Assembly: GCA_026008535.1 (NCBI GenBank)
Contig: BRKX01000015.1
Coordinates: 27,177,501 to 27,241,500 of the forward strand
DNA length: 64,000 nt
DNA from: Perilla frutescens
Lineage: Eukaryota; Streptophyta; Magnoliopsida; Lamiales; Lamiaceae
Direction of reading: 5' to 3'
Below, in pieces: positions 1 through 10,877 of this stretch (positions are counted from its first letter, which is position 1; the number at the start of each line of letters is the position of its first letter). The notes beneath the pieces were generated by a model, which ran no database searches, had not been told where the DNA came from, and saw only the letters and a list, made by a program, of their open reading frames with translations. The translations under genes were made by a program, and so were the position numbers.

Positions 1-211
1 ATATTAATAAAGATATTAATTAGATAATCAAATTAACTTATACACTTTTATGTGAATACATTAAATAAATTAAATATGATTGTTTGAATGTATTAAATGA
101 GGACATATATGAGAAAAATGTAAAAATTTTATCTCGATTGTGTAGATTGACATTTTTTGTGAAATAAAATTAAAGTGATAGAATAACACTTATTATGAAA
201 CGGAGGGAGTA
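1..211 (-). mobile_element. Stowaway-like MITE, cut by the window edge
   Basis: The end at 198-211 carries the common plant terminal motif ACTCCCTCCGTTTC (reverse strand). The reverse complement of 1-211 matches 55697-55907 closely along its length, including the internal words CATTTAATG, TTTGATTATCTAATTAAT and ATCTTTAT. This is the same MITE family. The other end lies outside the window. No coding content. Confidence 0.7.
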
Positions 212-591
212 TATTATTTCGAAGTTGTAATAAAACTACCTACAATTCAATTCACGTAATATATTTTATTAATGTTATATGCATGTATATTGATAATAGT
301 ATTAATTAATTTAATAATATATATATATATAGAATTAAAAATTTAAAATATGGAGAGGGTTTGAATAAAATACTAATAAATAGTAGCTATCTCGTCTCGA
401 CACACAGTAACCACAATTCATGCATCATCATATATAATGTGGATGTGGTGATGAGGCAGGCAGAGCACAATTTCATTATAGCCTATCTTTAATCTCTGTA
501 TCGCATGTGAGCTTCAAATTTTGGATTCTTCTGCTCTAATCGAATATATGGTGCAATATATATATATATATATATACATTATTCTTTTCAC

Positions 592-1436
592 TTTGCAAAT
601 TATTTTTGCTATCAATTAATGTATTTATGCTTTTATGAGTACATTCTCATTTAATTATTTATTAGATATGACATTTTTTTTTATGCTATACACATTACCT
701 TAACTATGATATCAAGAATATTTTAAATAAACGTCAAACCAATTAAATAATTATAAAAATTAACAAGAACAATTTGTGTATCATAAACAATTCAGAATAA
801 TTACATGTTCAAATAGTCGGCATCCGTCACTAGCTTTTCTAACCTGCAACTCCACCGAGTTTCCGATGGACAAGGACAACGACGGCGAGATTAGAGATGG
901 GAAGAAATTAAAATTTTAAGGGGATGGAGAAAGAGTGGCGTCAAAGAAGAAGGAAAAAAAAAAAGAATCTAGGGATTTTTGCAGAGGAGGAAGAGCCGGA
1001 GTAGCAACTAGAATTAAAATTCAAAACTTATACCGTGCAATCCCACAGCAGATGAGGAAATCATAATTTTCTGTAGAGATTGAGAAGGAGAATCGAGCAA
1101 AGTGGGGTGAATTTTAGTTGAGAGAAAGAAGAGAAGAAGACGGTGAGAGAAAAAAATTGAAATTAAAATTAAATTTTACATACGTGGAGAAGGTGTGAGT
1201 CGTTCATTCTAGGTGGACAACATATCAACCCTCTCTCTATATATATATATTATTTTTGATTTGCGAATTATTTTGCTATCAATTAATGTATTTAAGCTTT
1301 TATGAGTACATTCCCATTTAATTATTTCTTAGAAATGAAAGTTTTATCTATACATGACCTTTTTTTATGCTATACGCATTACCTTAACTATAATATCAAG
1401 AATATTTAAATAAACATCAAACCATTAAATAATTGG
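592..1436. repeat. Pair of direct repeats of about 170 bp flanking 500 bp
   Basis: 592-762 and 1261-1436 share long near-identical runs such as CTATCAATTAATGTATTTA, TTTTATGAGTACATTC and ATCAAGAATATTT. The spacer at 763-1260 is purine-rich and contains no supported gene. This could be a segmental duplication or the remains of a terminally repeated element. No target duplication was found. Confidence 0.6.
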
Positions 1437-1459
1437 CAACAGTTTAAGAACGCAAAAGC

Positions 1460-1460
<1 letters not shown>

Positions 1461-1533
<73 letters not shown>
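1461..1533. repeat. (AAT)n microsatellite
   Basis: About 24 uninterrupted ATA/AAT triplets. Similar tracts recur at 14520-15300, 29440-29471, 40124-40163, 43109-43160, 50709-50774 and 52225-52256. Confidence 0.95.
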
Positions 1534-1534
<1 letters not shown>

Positions 1535-2077
1535 GTTAAAGTAGTGGAATAAAAGTACTTGAAAATGTGTAGTTTTTATTTTATTTTATTTTATTTTATT
1601 TCCTGACGTTAGAGATCGAGTGTCCAAATCAAAATTGGACAAATGTAGAAGCTTCTGGGCTTAAACTAATTTTTTGTCAGGTTATAAGGTAAAAGCCTAG
1701 CTAGCGAGAAAATATCATGAAGAATCTGTTTGTTTGTGCGGGAAAATATGCATTATTTAAAAAATAAAAACAAAAGGAATTTTGCAAAATAAGCAAATCA
1801 ATTGATTCCCTGCACATATACAAACCTTTTGAATTTATTGCCACGTACAGCTGCATTCTACTTATCATTGACAACTTTAGGGCAAGCTTCTTATTTACTT
1901 TCTGTGGTCAAAATAATTTGTAAAATAAATATAATTCAACTTTTTTTTTTCTTCTTTTTCTTTTTTGTGTTTGTATGGATGGATCTTGTGAGAATCAGCG
2001 CTGGCATATTGATAAATATATTGAACTTCAAAATTGAGATGTTATTTTGTTTCCGTTAAAATTTAGATGATGATGTT

Positions 2078-3075
2078 ACTATATTTATATAAATATTGTA
2101 GAAACTTTAAACAATCACAACTTCTTGCTCATTTTTAATCGGATTTACGCAAATCATATATCAAATTAAAGCTCTTTTTGTACTCTTTCATTTAAGATTC
2201 ATATTGCATATGTTTATTTGAAAAAAAAAATATATAAAAAATACAAAAATTAATTTTCAGACATATTTTTTCATACAGAGCAGTCCCAAATTTATATTAG
2301 CATGTTGTATATAATATTTTAGCACAACCTACATAGCACTTAAGATCCTCTAGTCCCGTCCTGTGTGTGTCAACCGTGTACCAAACCTCAAAATTATTAC
2401 TTTTTCTTTCATTTTTTCTTCAATTTTAATTTCTTTAGGTTTAGTATAATTTTACAATTTTATTTAAGGTTTATTCCACCCAATTAGGGTTTATAATTAT
2501 TTTTTAATATTTAATTTTCATTTTTTAGTTAATATAATTGATTTTCGGGGTTGATTATTCCAAACTTAAGGTATATAATTATTTAAAATTTCAATTTTTA
2601 GCAATAAATATTAATTATGATTAGTTATAACATAATAAATTTTATTTTTACAAAAAAATATTATTAACAATATATAAGTTTAATGTTGACACACGATTGA
2701 CACACAAAATTGGGACTAGATCGAGAATCTCTACTCCCTATATACCATTTTAGCATGGCCAACTATAACTCACATAATTGCATTTATGATGTTTTCGCAT
2801 GAAGTTACTCACATATTAGCATGATATATATGACATTTTAACATAATCCATAACTCATATCAATATTGTGTTCATGACATTCTAGCATGATATTCATAAA
2901 TTAACAAAATGATATCAACATATTTACACAAATATTGTAAAAACTTCAAACAATCGTAACTTGTTCATTTTAATCAAATTTACGTAAATTATATATCAAA
3001 TTAGAAATATTCTCATACTCTTTCATCCAAGATCCATATTTCATATGTTTATTTAACAAAAAAAATTTATTCGCA
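2078..3075. repeat. Direct repeats of about 155 bp around a MITE-like insert
   Basis: 2078-2240 and 2925-3075 align along their length, sharing ATATTGTA.AAACTT.AAACAATC, ATATATCAAATTA and ATATGTTTATTT. The DNA between them holds the small inverted-repeat element at 2341-2733 and a tract repeating the words TTAGCATG and TAACATGA. No gene is supported here. Confidence 0.55.
2341..2733. mobile_element. Small MITE-like element with terminal inverted repeats
   Basis: The left end (AGATCCTCTAGTCCC followed by GTGTGTCAACCGTGT) and the reverse complement of the right end (AGATTCTCGATCTAGTCCC followed by GTGTGTCAATCGTGT) form a roughly 35-bp imperfect inverted repeat. The body is AT-rich and non-coding. 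I could not define a target duplication with certainty. Confidence 0.5.
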
Positions 3076-3346
3076 ATAGTATAAAATAATATTTATAATA
3101 GCATGACAAAGTACTCATTATAACATGAAAATATAATCACAATAGCAAAGAAAAATATTGATAACAATATGACGTAAACCATGTAAATTTACTCGTAATA
3201 CCATATGTGGTGTTCGCTCATTTTAGCATAGTTACATGTTTATAATATGATACAGTTGAAAGTTGTATTAATTAAAATATTAATTGGCACAACTTTAGCA
3301 TAATATTTGTATTGATTTTAACATGATATTTTCTTTGATTTTAATA

Positions 3347-4256
3347 TGATGGAATGGAATGAGAATGGAATCACGATTCCCACGTCCATTCTCAATCATA
3401 TGGTTGGTATGATTTTCTAGTTGGGAATGATCATTCGTGAAAGAATTCCCACTACCATAAACATGGGATTAGTCATTACTTCTCACCCCCATGGTATTAT
3501 GCATTTTCAATTAACAAAATAAATTTTATATTTTGTTTTACAAAACTATATTTTATTTTTTGTATTAACAAATGAAATCTCATATCCTTATAGAATATTT
3601 TATTAAAAAAATAAAATTATAATAAATTTAATATTGTTTCTAGAAATTTAAAATAAATTAAATTGTAAAAAAAAACTAAAGAAAATTATATAAAAATTCA
3701 AAAGTCGTCAATCATTTTTACAAATTAATAAGATTTTTTTTTTGAAAAACTTCAAAATTATTTGACGATAAATAATATAAAATATTTCAGTTTGAGAAAT
3801 TTATGATTTTTTTTTTTAAAATCTCATTAATAAACTATTAATGATTCATTAAATTTTATGATATTTAACAAAAGTAATAATGATATACAGGAAAAATATT
3901 GCATGAAATATACAAACTCACTAATCATTAATGAAATACATACTAGAATGATACTCAAATTTTTCACAAATGTAAATAAAGTAAAATCGCATATTATTCA
4001 ATAATCTATTTTTAAAATATAATATTATCTCTTGAAGAAAGATTAATTTGTTATTTCGAAATAAATAAGTCAATTCGAGTTTTTTATTTACTAAGTACAA
4101 ATTGTTATAATAAAATCAATTCATAAATGTAAGTTTCATTTCTATCTCATTACTTGTGATACCAACCATAAGAATAACAATAGTTATTCCATTCCATTCC
4201 CATCACAATTCCATTACTAAGTTCATTCCATTCCCACATGATTCCATTCCGTCATA
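3347..4256. mobile_element. MITE-like element with ATTCCATTCC-type ends
   Basis: The left end (GGAATGGAATGAGAATGGAATC) and the right end (repeats of CATTCCATTCCCA, then ATTCCATTCCGTCAT) are inverted relative to each other. Element length is about 0.9 kb. The interior is AT-rich and has no reading frame worth calling. Such long-TIR, non-coding elements are common MITE derivatives in plants. Confidence 0.5.
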
Positions 4257-4758
4257 TCAGTCATTCCCTAAGTGAAATGTAATAAATCCTAGTTAATTTG
4301 TATGGAGTAAACCTTAATTGATCTGTTAGCATGATTATATATATTTGATCAAACATTCATTCTCTAATGGTTAGGAAAGTCCAAACATGAACAGTTAACA
4401 AATAACAGACAAATTCGACTTCAGTTCCTGTCTCTAATTAGCTCAAATAACCTGGACATCGTCGAGATATCGGAAAATTAAGTTGATCATGAACATGACT
4501 AATTAAAATTTCAAAAGAACTGAGATTAATTAAACTCAACAACAGTATCATAAAACTCGCAAAGACTTGTCAGGCGTCTAAAGGCTAGTAGATTGTACCC
4601 ATAATCGAATCCAAACTCATATATGATCTAACATATTTATAATATTGTTGGTGTACGTTTAGTTATATTTTGGATCTGAGTATGGTATTGGCAGACAGAT
4701 GATATTGAAATAGCTAGCATTCATGGTTCTTTATTGTATTATTGATATATACACATAA

Positions 4759-5246
4759 GGGGCTAATTACGATTTAATTCCCATCATTTGAATGTTTTAA
4801 ACAAAAATAACTTAACATTTTAAAAATTACAATTAAATTCCCAACGTTTTGATATTTTAATATATAAAAATAACCCTAATGTTTAATAATAACAATGTAA
4901 TTCTCAACATTAAGCTTTTAAGATTTTAACATAAATGACTCAATATTTTTTCGATGAAAATAATATTTCGGTCAATTTCGATCACATTTACTATTGAGTG
5001 AGTTAGAGAACTTATATAAGAAACTTACATTTTTGCAGACAAATAACCAAAAATATTTTTTTCGCTTAAAATATTTGGTCATTTATGTTAAAATGTTCAA
5101 ACATTGGGAATTAAATTATTATTATTTAACGTTGGGGTTACTTCTGTTAAAATGTCTAAACGTTGAGAATCAAATTGTAATTATTAAAATATTGAATTAT
5201 TTGTCTTAAATTATTCAAATGCTGAGAATTAAATTGTAATTAGTCC
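4759..5246. mobile_element. Foldback-type MITE, about 490 bp
   Basis: The left end starts GGGGCTAATTACGATTTAAT and the reverse complement of the right end starts AGGACTAATTACAATTTAAT. The complementarity continues inwards (CATTTGAATG, AATTCCCAACGTT and AACGTTGGGAAT types), so most of the element could fold into one long hairpin. The reading frame at 4994-5209 lies inside the inverted repeats and is not taken as a gene. Confidence 0.6.
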
Positions 5247-6409
5247 TATATTTAATATTGCTTACCGTCACTGTTAATCTTATTGCAATTGTGTGCTGGC
5301 GAAATATGAAGTAGAACATCAGTCTTACAAATATTGAATTTATAATAAGCTAAATGCCAGATATTATGAAAGCACATATCACATCTTAACACGCTGGAAG
5401 AAATTCCAAAACCTTTTCAATATGTGTAGAGACAAAAGCCAGGGCACATGCAGAAAGGTTTAGATAGTTTCGACGTTTCAAAATAAATACTCGTGAAGAA
5501 ATCGACCCCTAGAGGTTGACATTTCTCAAATTTACTAATCAATCAAACTTTTGAACCAACAAATAAATCATTCTGTTAAAGGAGAATTATCAATTCAGGA
5601 TCTGAAAAATAAGTTAATTATCGGTTAAAGATCCGAAAGATGAAAATTATCGAAGGACCGAAAGATTTAAGATTACCGATTCACGACCTCAATATTTAAT
5701 GATGTTAAAAAGCTATCCAAAAGAAGATGAGATGATTGTTTAGTGACATGTCATCTAGATACTAGATACGTCATTTATTAATATAAACATAAAATAAAAA
5801 TCTAATCTAATCAAATCAATTTTCAGTGTAATGAGAATGATTTTTTGCGTGCTTTCAAAATTTTGCTCATGCTCTCTCTCTCTACCTCTCAAAATCATCA
5901 GCGAACAGTAGGCACACAATATTTTGGGTTGCCATTGATAATTGTGTAGAATTGATTTTGAGGAAGAATGTTTTGTGGGATTTTCCCATTTCGTGAAAAT
6001 GAGCATTTGGTTAATATTTATTTTTGTATCTTTGATGGCTAGCTACTGATGATCTGGAACCGTCGTTTGGGGTTTATATGTAAATCAATATGTTATTCAT
6101 TGAACATTAATGAAGCAAAACGTATAGGAATTAGGAATGGAGCTGCATTCAAATTTCACTCTTCATTCTTCTCTTAAAATATGGAAGTCATCAAGATGTT
6201 TGATGAAATTCGTCAAAGACAGCCACTTCACAATTTAGTCTTTGGTAGATAATACATCTGTGATGAAAATACACATAAACCGCAATATGCAAGTGTAAGC
6301 TCCTTGAATATGTTATATGGGGCTTTTTTTTTTTTTTTTTAACCACTTAGAACTTTAAAAAACTTATTTTAGCCACTTATTATTAAACATATAAATTTTA
6401 GTCACTTTG
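5247..6409. other. Intergenic DNA without a supported gene
   Basis: AT-rich sequence. It contains short poly-T runs (6326-6341), a CT-rich patch near 5870-5885 and short repeats of the word GATCCGAAAGAT at 5600-5680. No conserved protein frame on either strand. Confidence 0.5.
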
Positions 6410-6625
6410 GACAAAAATACCCACACACCTACGCGCACGCCCTGGCACTGCGCGCTTGACGCGCTCGGCAGCCCCGCACCTGCGCGCTAGATTCAGCGTG
6501 TAGGTGCGCGCGCCGGTAGCCCCGCACCAGCGCATTGGACTCAACGCGCAGGTGCGCGCACACCCGTGCACTAACCATGCGCGCACCCGCGCGCTGGATT
6601 CAGTGCGCAGATGCACGCGCAAGAG
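6410..6625. repeat. GC-rich minisatellite island
   Basis: A sharply bounded GC-rich block in very AT-rich surroundings. Three imperfect units share a core of the form GCGCGCTGGATTCAGCGCGC followed by AGGTGCGCGC, near 6480, 6530 and 6590. It is flanked by poly-T tracts (6326-6341 and 6677-6692) and by the words AACCACTTAG and AAGTGGCTAA. That flanking symmetry suggests it is the core of a MITE-like element. No protein is supported. Confidence 0.65.
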
Positions 6626-7020
6626 TATTATAGTAAAGTTGAACAAGATAATAATATTTTAAAAAAAGTGGCTAATTTTTTTTTTTTTTTTAACTGGTTA
6701 CTTTATCATATTGTCACTATGTTATATTGTTGTAATTTTTTAGTTTTTTTTCTAATTTGGATGGTAATTAAACAAAAAAGTCTAAGTAATATGATGTCTC
6801 TTTGGTTTTATATACAATGATTTAATCTACATACATGAATAGCTCCCAGGAATATAACATTCAATTGAAATATATATATAAAAAATATTAGAATCACAAT
6901 GAATCAATAAATTGTTACCCTACGTGCATGAAATATCATATAAATCTGCAGAACTACCATTGCAAAGAACATGAAGAAAGTGCAAGCGGATAATAGACTA
7001 ATAATAGTGTGTGTGTTGTG

Positions 7021-9494
7021 GAGAAAATTTCGATTTTAGTCCTATAGGACATGGGTTAGTCCGATTTTGGTCTCATTCCTATCACTTTTGGTCCCAAATC
7101 GATTGAATTATCAATTTTAGCCCCGCCGTAACGTTTTCCGTCTAAAAAATTATCGATTTTGGTCCCATTTTGATATCGATTTTGGTCCCAAGTTTTCCAT
7201 TAAAAAAATTATTGATTTTGGTCCCATTTTGATATTGATTTTAGTCCCATTTTGATATCGATTTTGGTCCCAAACAGAAAAATGCTAGAAAATTTTTTCT
7301 TTGCAATTCAATTGGAGGCAAAATTAAACTGATTTGATAGAAATTTAACCTAATTTGGTTCCAAATTTCCCACGAACATGCATCTATATATATCTACTCA
7401 TCAAATCATCAAATTATAACTACTAAATTAAAAGAACGCCATTTTTTTTTTATTTAGTTTAATTTTCTGTCGAGCTCAAGTTCGATCAAGAAGATACTCG
7501 GCTCGTTTACACCCCTAAAGGAACGTAATTTTTTTATTTAGTTTAATTTTACAATATTGTTTATGAGCGTTGACCACATCTAATTAGCGTTTATAATTAT
7601 TTTTAATATTTAATATTTAATTTTAATTTTTAATTAATAATTCATTATTATGGTTGATTATTTCATAATTAAATTCTTATAAAATGTAAAGTAAAAAATC
7701 TAGGAAAAAATTATACTTTCATAATAAAAAATATATATAATATTAAAAATGTAAAATAAATAACACATTAATAATATTAAACAAGTTAATTTCAAATTCA
7801 TAATTAATTAGTAATTAAAAAATTAATAATATTAAAAAATTTAAAAATCATAAAGTCAAATAAATAAAAATATTAAAAAATTTATATTCGTAATTAATAA
7901 GTAATTGAAAAATATATAATATTAAAAATAATATAAATTGTAAAATGTAAAATAAATAAAAAATCAATAATATTAAAAAGATTGATTTCAAATTCCTAAT
8001 TATATAGTAATTAAAAAATTAATAACATTTAAAAAAATTAAAAATTATCATGTAAAATAAATAAAAAATTTAAAAAAAATTATATTTTCATACCTACATT
8101 TTGAATTTTCACTACAAAAAATTCACATTTTAGCGATGGGAGCGAGCCAAGTTAAGCCCAAAATATTAAAAATAATATAAAATAATAAAAATATATATAA
8201 AGTAATATAAAATTTTAAAAATCATAAAGTAAAACTAATAAAAATATAATAAAAATTTATACTCATAATTAATTAGTAATTGAAAAATAAAAAATATATA
8301 TAATATTAAAAATGTAAAATAAATAAAACATTAATAATATTAAAAAAGTTAATTTCAAATTCATAATTAATTAGTAATTAAAAATTAATAATATGAAAAA
8401 ATTTAAAAATCATAAAGTAAAATAAATAAAAAATATTAAAAAATTTATATTCGTAATTAATTAGTAATTGAAAAATATATAATATTAAAAATAATATATA
8501 TTATTAAAACATTAAAAATAAAATAAATTGTAAAATGTAAAATAAATAAAAAATCAATAATATTAAAAAGATTGATTTCAAATTCCTAATTATATAGTAA
8601 TTAAAAAATAATGACATTTATAATAATTAAAAATTATCAGGTAAAATAAATAAAAAATTTTAAAAAAATTATATTTTCATACCTACATTTTGAACTTTCA
8701 CTACAAAAAATTCACATTTTAGGGATGGAAGCGAGCCAAGTCAAGCCCAAAATATTAAAAACAATATAAAATAATAAAAATATATATAAAGTAATATAAA
8801 ATTTTAAAAATCATAAAGTAAAACTAATAAAAATATAATAAAAATTTATACTCATAATTAATTAGTAATTGAAAAATAAAAAATATATATAATATTAAAA
8901 ATGTAAAATAAATAAAACATTAATAATATTAAACAAGTTAATTTCAAATTCGTAATTAATTACTAATTAAAAAATTAATAATATTAAAAAATTTAAAAAT
9001 CATAAAGTAAAATAAATAAAAATATTAAAAAATTTATATTCGTAATTTATTAGTAATTGAAAAATATATAATATTAAAAATAATATATATTATTAAAACA
9101 TAAAAAATAAAATAAATTGTAAAATGTAAAATAAATAAAAAATCAATAATATTAATAAGATTGATTTCAAATTCGTAATTATATAGTAATTAAAAAAATT
9201 AATAACATTTAAAAAAAATTAAAAATTATCATGTAAAATAAATAAAAAATTTAAAAAAATTTATATTTGTTATTAATTCTGGTCCCATAGGACTTGGATT
9301 ATCGATTTTGGTCCCAAAACTAGTGGCCGTTACCCCATTTATTTTTTCCGTCTAAATTGTGGGACCAAAATTGATAATCCAAGTCCTATGGGACCAGATT
9401 TAATAACAATTTCTGAAATAGGACCAAATGTGATAGAGTTGGGACCAAAATCGGACTAGACCATGTCCTATGGGACCAAAATCGAAATTTTCTC
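7021..9494. mobile_element. Non-autonomous Mutator-like element with 10-bp TSD
   Basis: Both ends begin GAGAAAATTTCGATTTT, followed by GGTCC or AGTCC and then ATAGGACATGG; the inverted repeats continue for well over 100 bp. The flanks are a perfect 10-bp duplication, GTGTGTTGTG, at 7011-7020 and 9495-9504. A 9-11 bp duplication with long TIRs is typical of Mutator-like elements. The interior has no transposase. It is extremely AT-rich and made of about three tandem units of 560-590 bp (starting near 7730, 8295 and 8885), each with a copy of TTTCACTACAAAAAATTCAC or its relics. Size is 2,474 bp. Confidence 0.85.
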
Positions 9495-9922
9495 GTGTGT
9501 TGTGCGTGAGAAAGAGATAGAGAGACATTGTAAGGAGAATTAGAATTTGAAGAGAATGACCATGAGAAAGAGAGAAAGAGAGAGAATTGGATATTGAGAA
9601 GAATTAGCGTGAGAAAGAGTGGGAGAGACGAGAAAAAATTACTGAAGATTTTTCATTCAATTCCAAGGAAGGAGAATCAAATTTCATAATATTATATTAG
9701 ATTTTCGCACATCGATTGTGAAAGAAATCAGCCTTCATATAATGCAACGATCCATAGTGACTTGATCTTCAATATTCGTCTACTTAGAAGTTGATTTAGG
9801 GTTTTTTATTTTTTCATGTTAGTGCAGATGATCTCCTTGTTAGTGAGGGTTCAAATCAACACTGCCTTGATGTACTCCATAAGGCCGTCAAACAACCGAT
9901 CCTTGCTTTCCTAACCAATCCG

Positions 9923-10062
9923 CGCAGTATTTTCCTCCACGAGGAAATTGTCATATAAGACAGATTCTGGAATATCAGAGGGAACAAATCAGCGCATGAT
10001 TTTCCTCCACAAGGAAACTGTCATAAAACAGATATTCTGGAATATCAGAAGAACGGTCACAA
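9923..10062. repeat. 70-bp tandem duplication
   Basis: Two adjacent imperfect copies sharing TTTTCCTCCAC.AGGAAA.TGTCATA and ATTCTGGAATATCAGA, offset by 70 bp. The small open frame across it (9948-10136) is a product of the repeat and matches no family I know. The rest of 9505-10798, up to the SLAC1 promoter region, shows no gene; it includes a poly-C run near 10552-10568. Confidence 0.6.
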
Positions 10063-10798
10063 CTTTTTCCTTTATTCCCATAGCAAATCAGCGTACCATA
10101 TCAGGAACATATCCTCAAACACATTATCGGACATAACTTGTCAAAATAAACAATTGTCTAAGAATGGCACTAACAATTATCTAATTAGATACAACATATA
10201 AATAAAATGATGATTAAACAGCCATCATAATTAGTTGTATCAAAAAGAATATTTATATACAACATTTAATTTTTCTAATGATCTTTGGCGTGGGCAGTGT
10301 GGCCAGTTAGTGTTAAGTAATTTGGCCCAATATAGACAGCTCATAGCCCATTATGGGTTAATTAGCTCATTTAATTTGTAACGACAACCACTCTATATGT
10401 ATCTTGGTACTGGATTTTTTTATACAGAAAAAGAAAGAACGATAAAGCCCACACCAAGTAACCATATAGTGTTTTTTTAGAGTTGGGGGTAGAGGAGCGA
10501 CGAATTTTGAATCCAAGATCTCGATTATTTCCGATGACGAGGGAACACAAGACCCCCCCCCCCCCCCCTCTTAAACTTAAGGAGAAAGTAAGGATTCATA
10601 TATGTACCAACATCAGTTGCACACCTATATGTTTTTCCATTGTTTTAAACCACATATTGTAAATACACAAGTCAAATTAATTATATTACAAAAGTTAATT
10701 ATATTTAATGTACACCTGCATATTCTCGTGATCTTTCTTTTCAAAAGTGATACTAGCTACATGTGAACTCTTGCAGAAAAATTACATAATAAACTGCA

Positions 10799-10817
10799 AT
10801 ATATATATATATATATG
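10799..10817 (+). promoter_or_regulatory. Possible TATA element of SLAC1
   Basis: An alternating TA run starts about 60-80 bp before the SLAC1 start codon at 10878. It is the only TATA-like sequence at a suitable distance, but TA runs are common in this window, so the assignment is tentative. Confidence 0.3.
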
Positions 10818-10877
10818 CATGTAGAAACAACTTTATTATATTCTTGTAAAAAAAAGAATTAAATAAAAACAAAAACA

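Noticed and set aside
6398..6646. Arg/Ala/Cys-rich frame in the GC island
   Set aside because: Its composition follows from the CG-rich tandem repeat; nothing protein-like is conserved.
7021..9494. AT-rich tandem units considered as a centromeric satellite or replication origin
   Set aside because: They are bounded by transposon ends with a target duplication, which explains them better.
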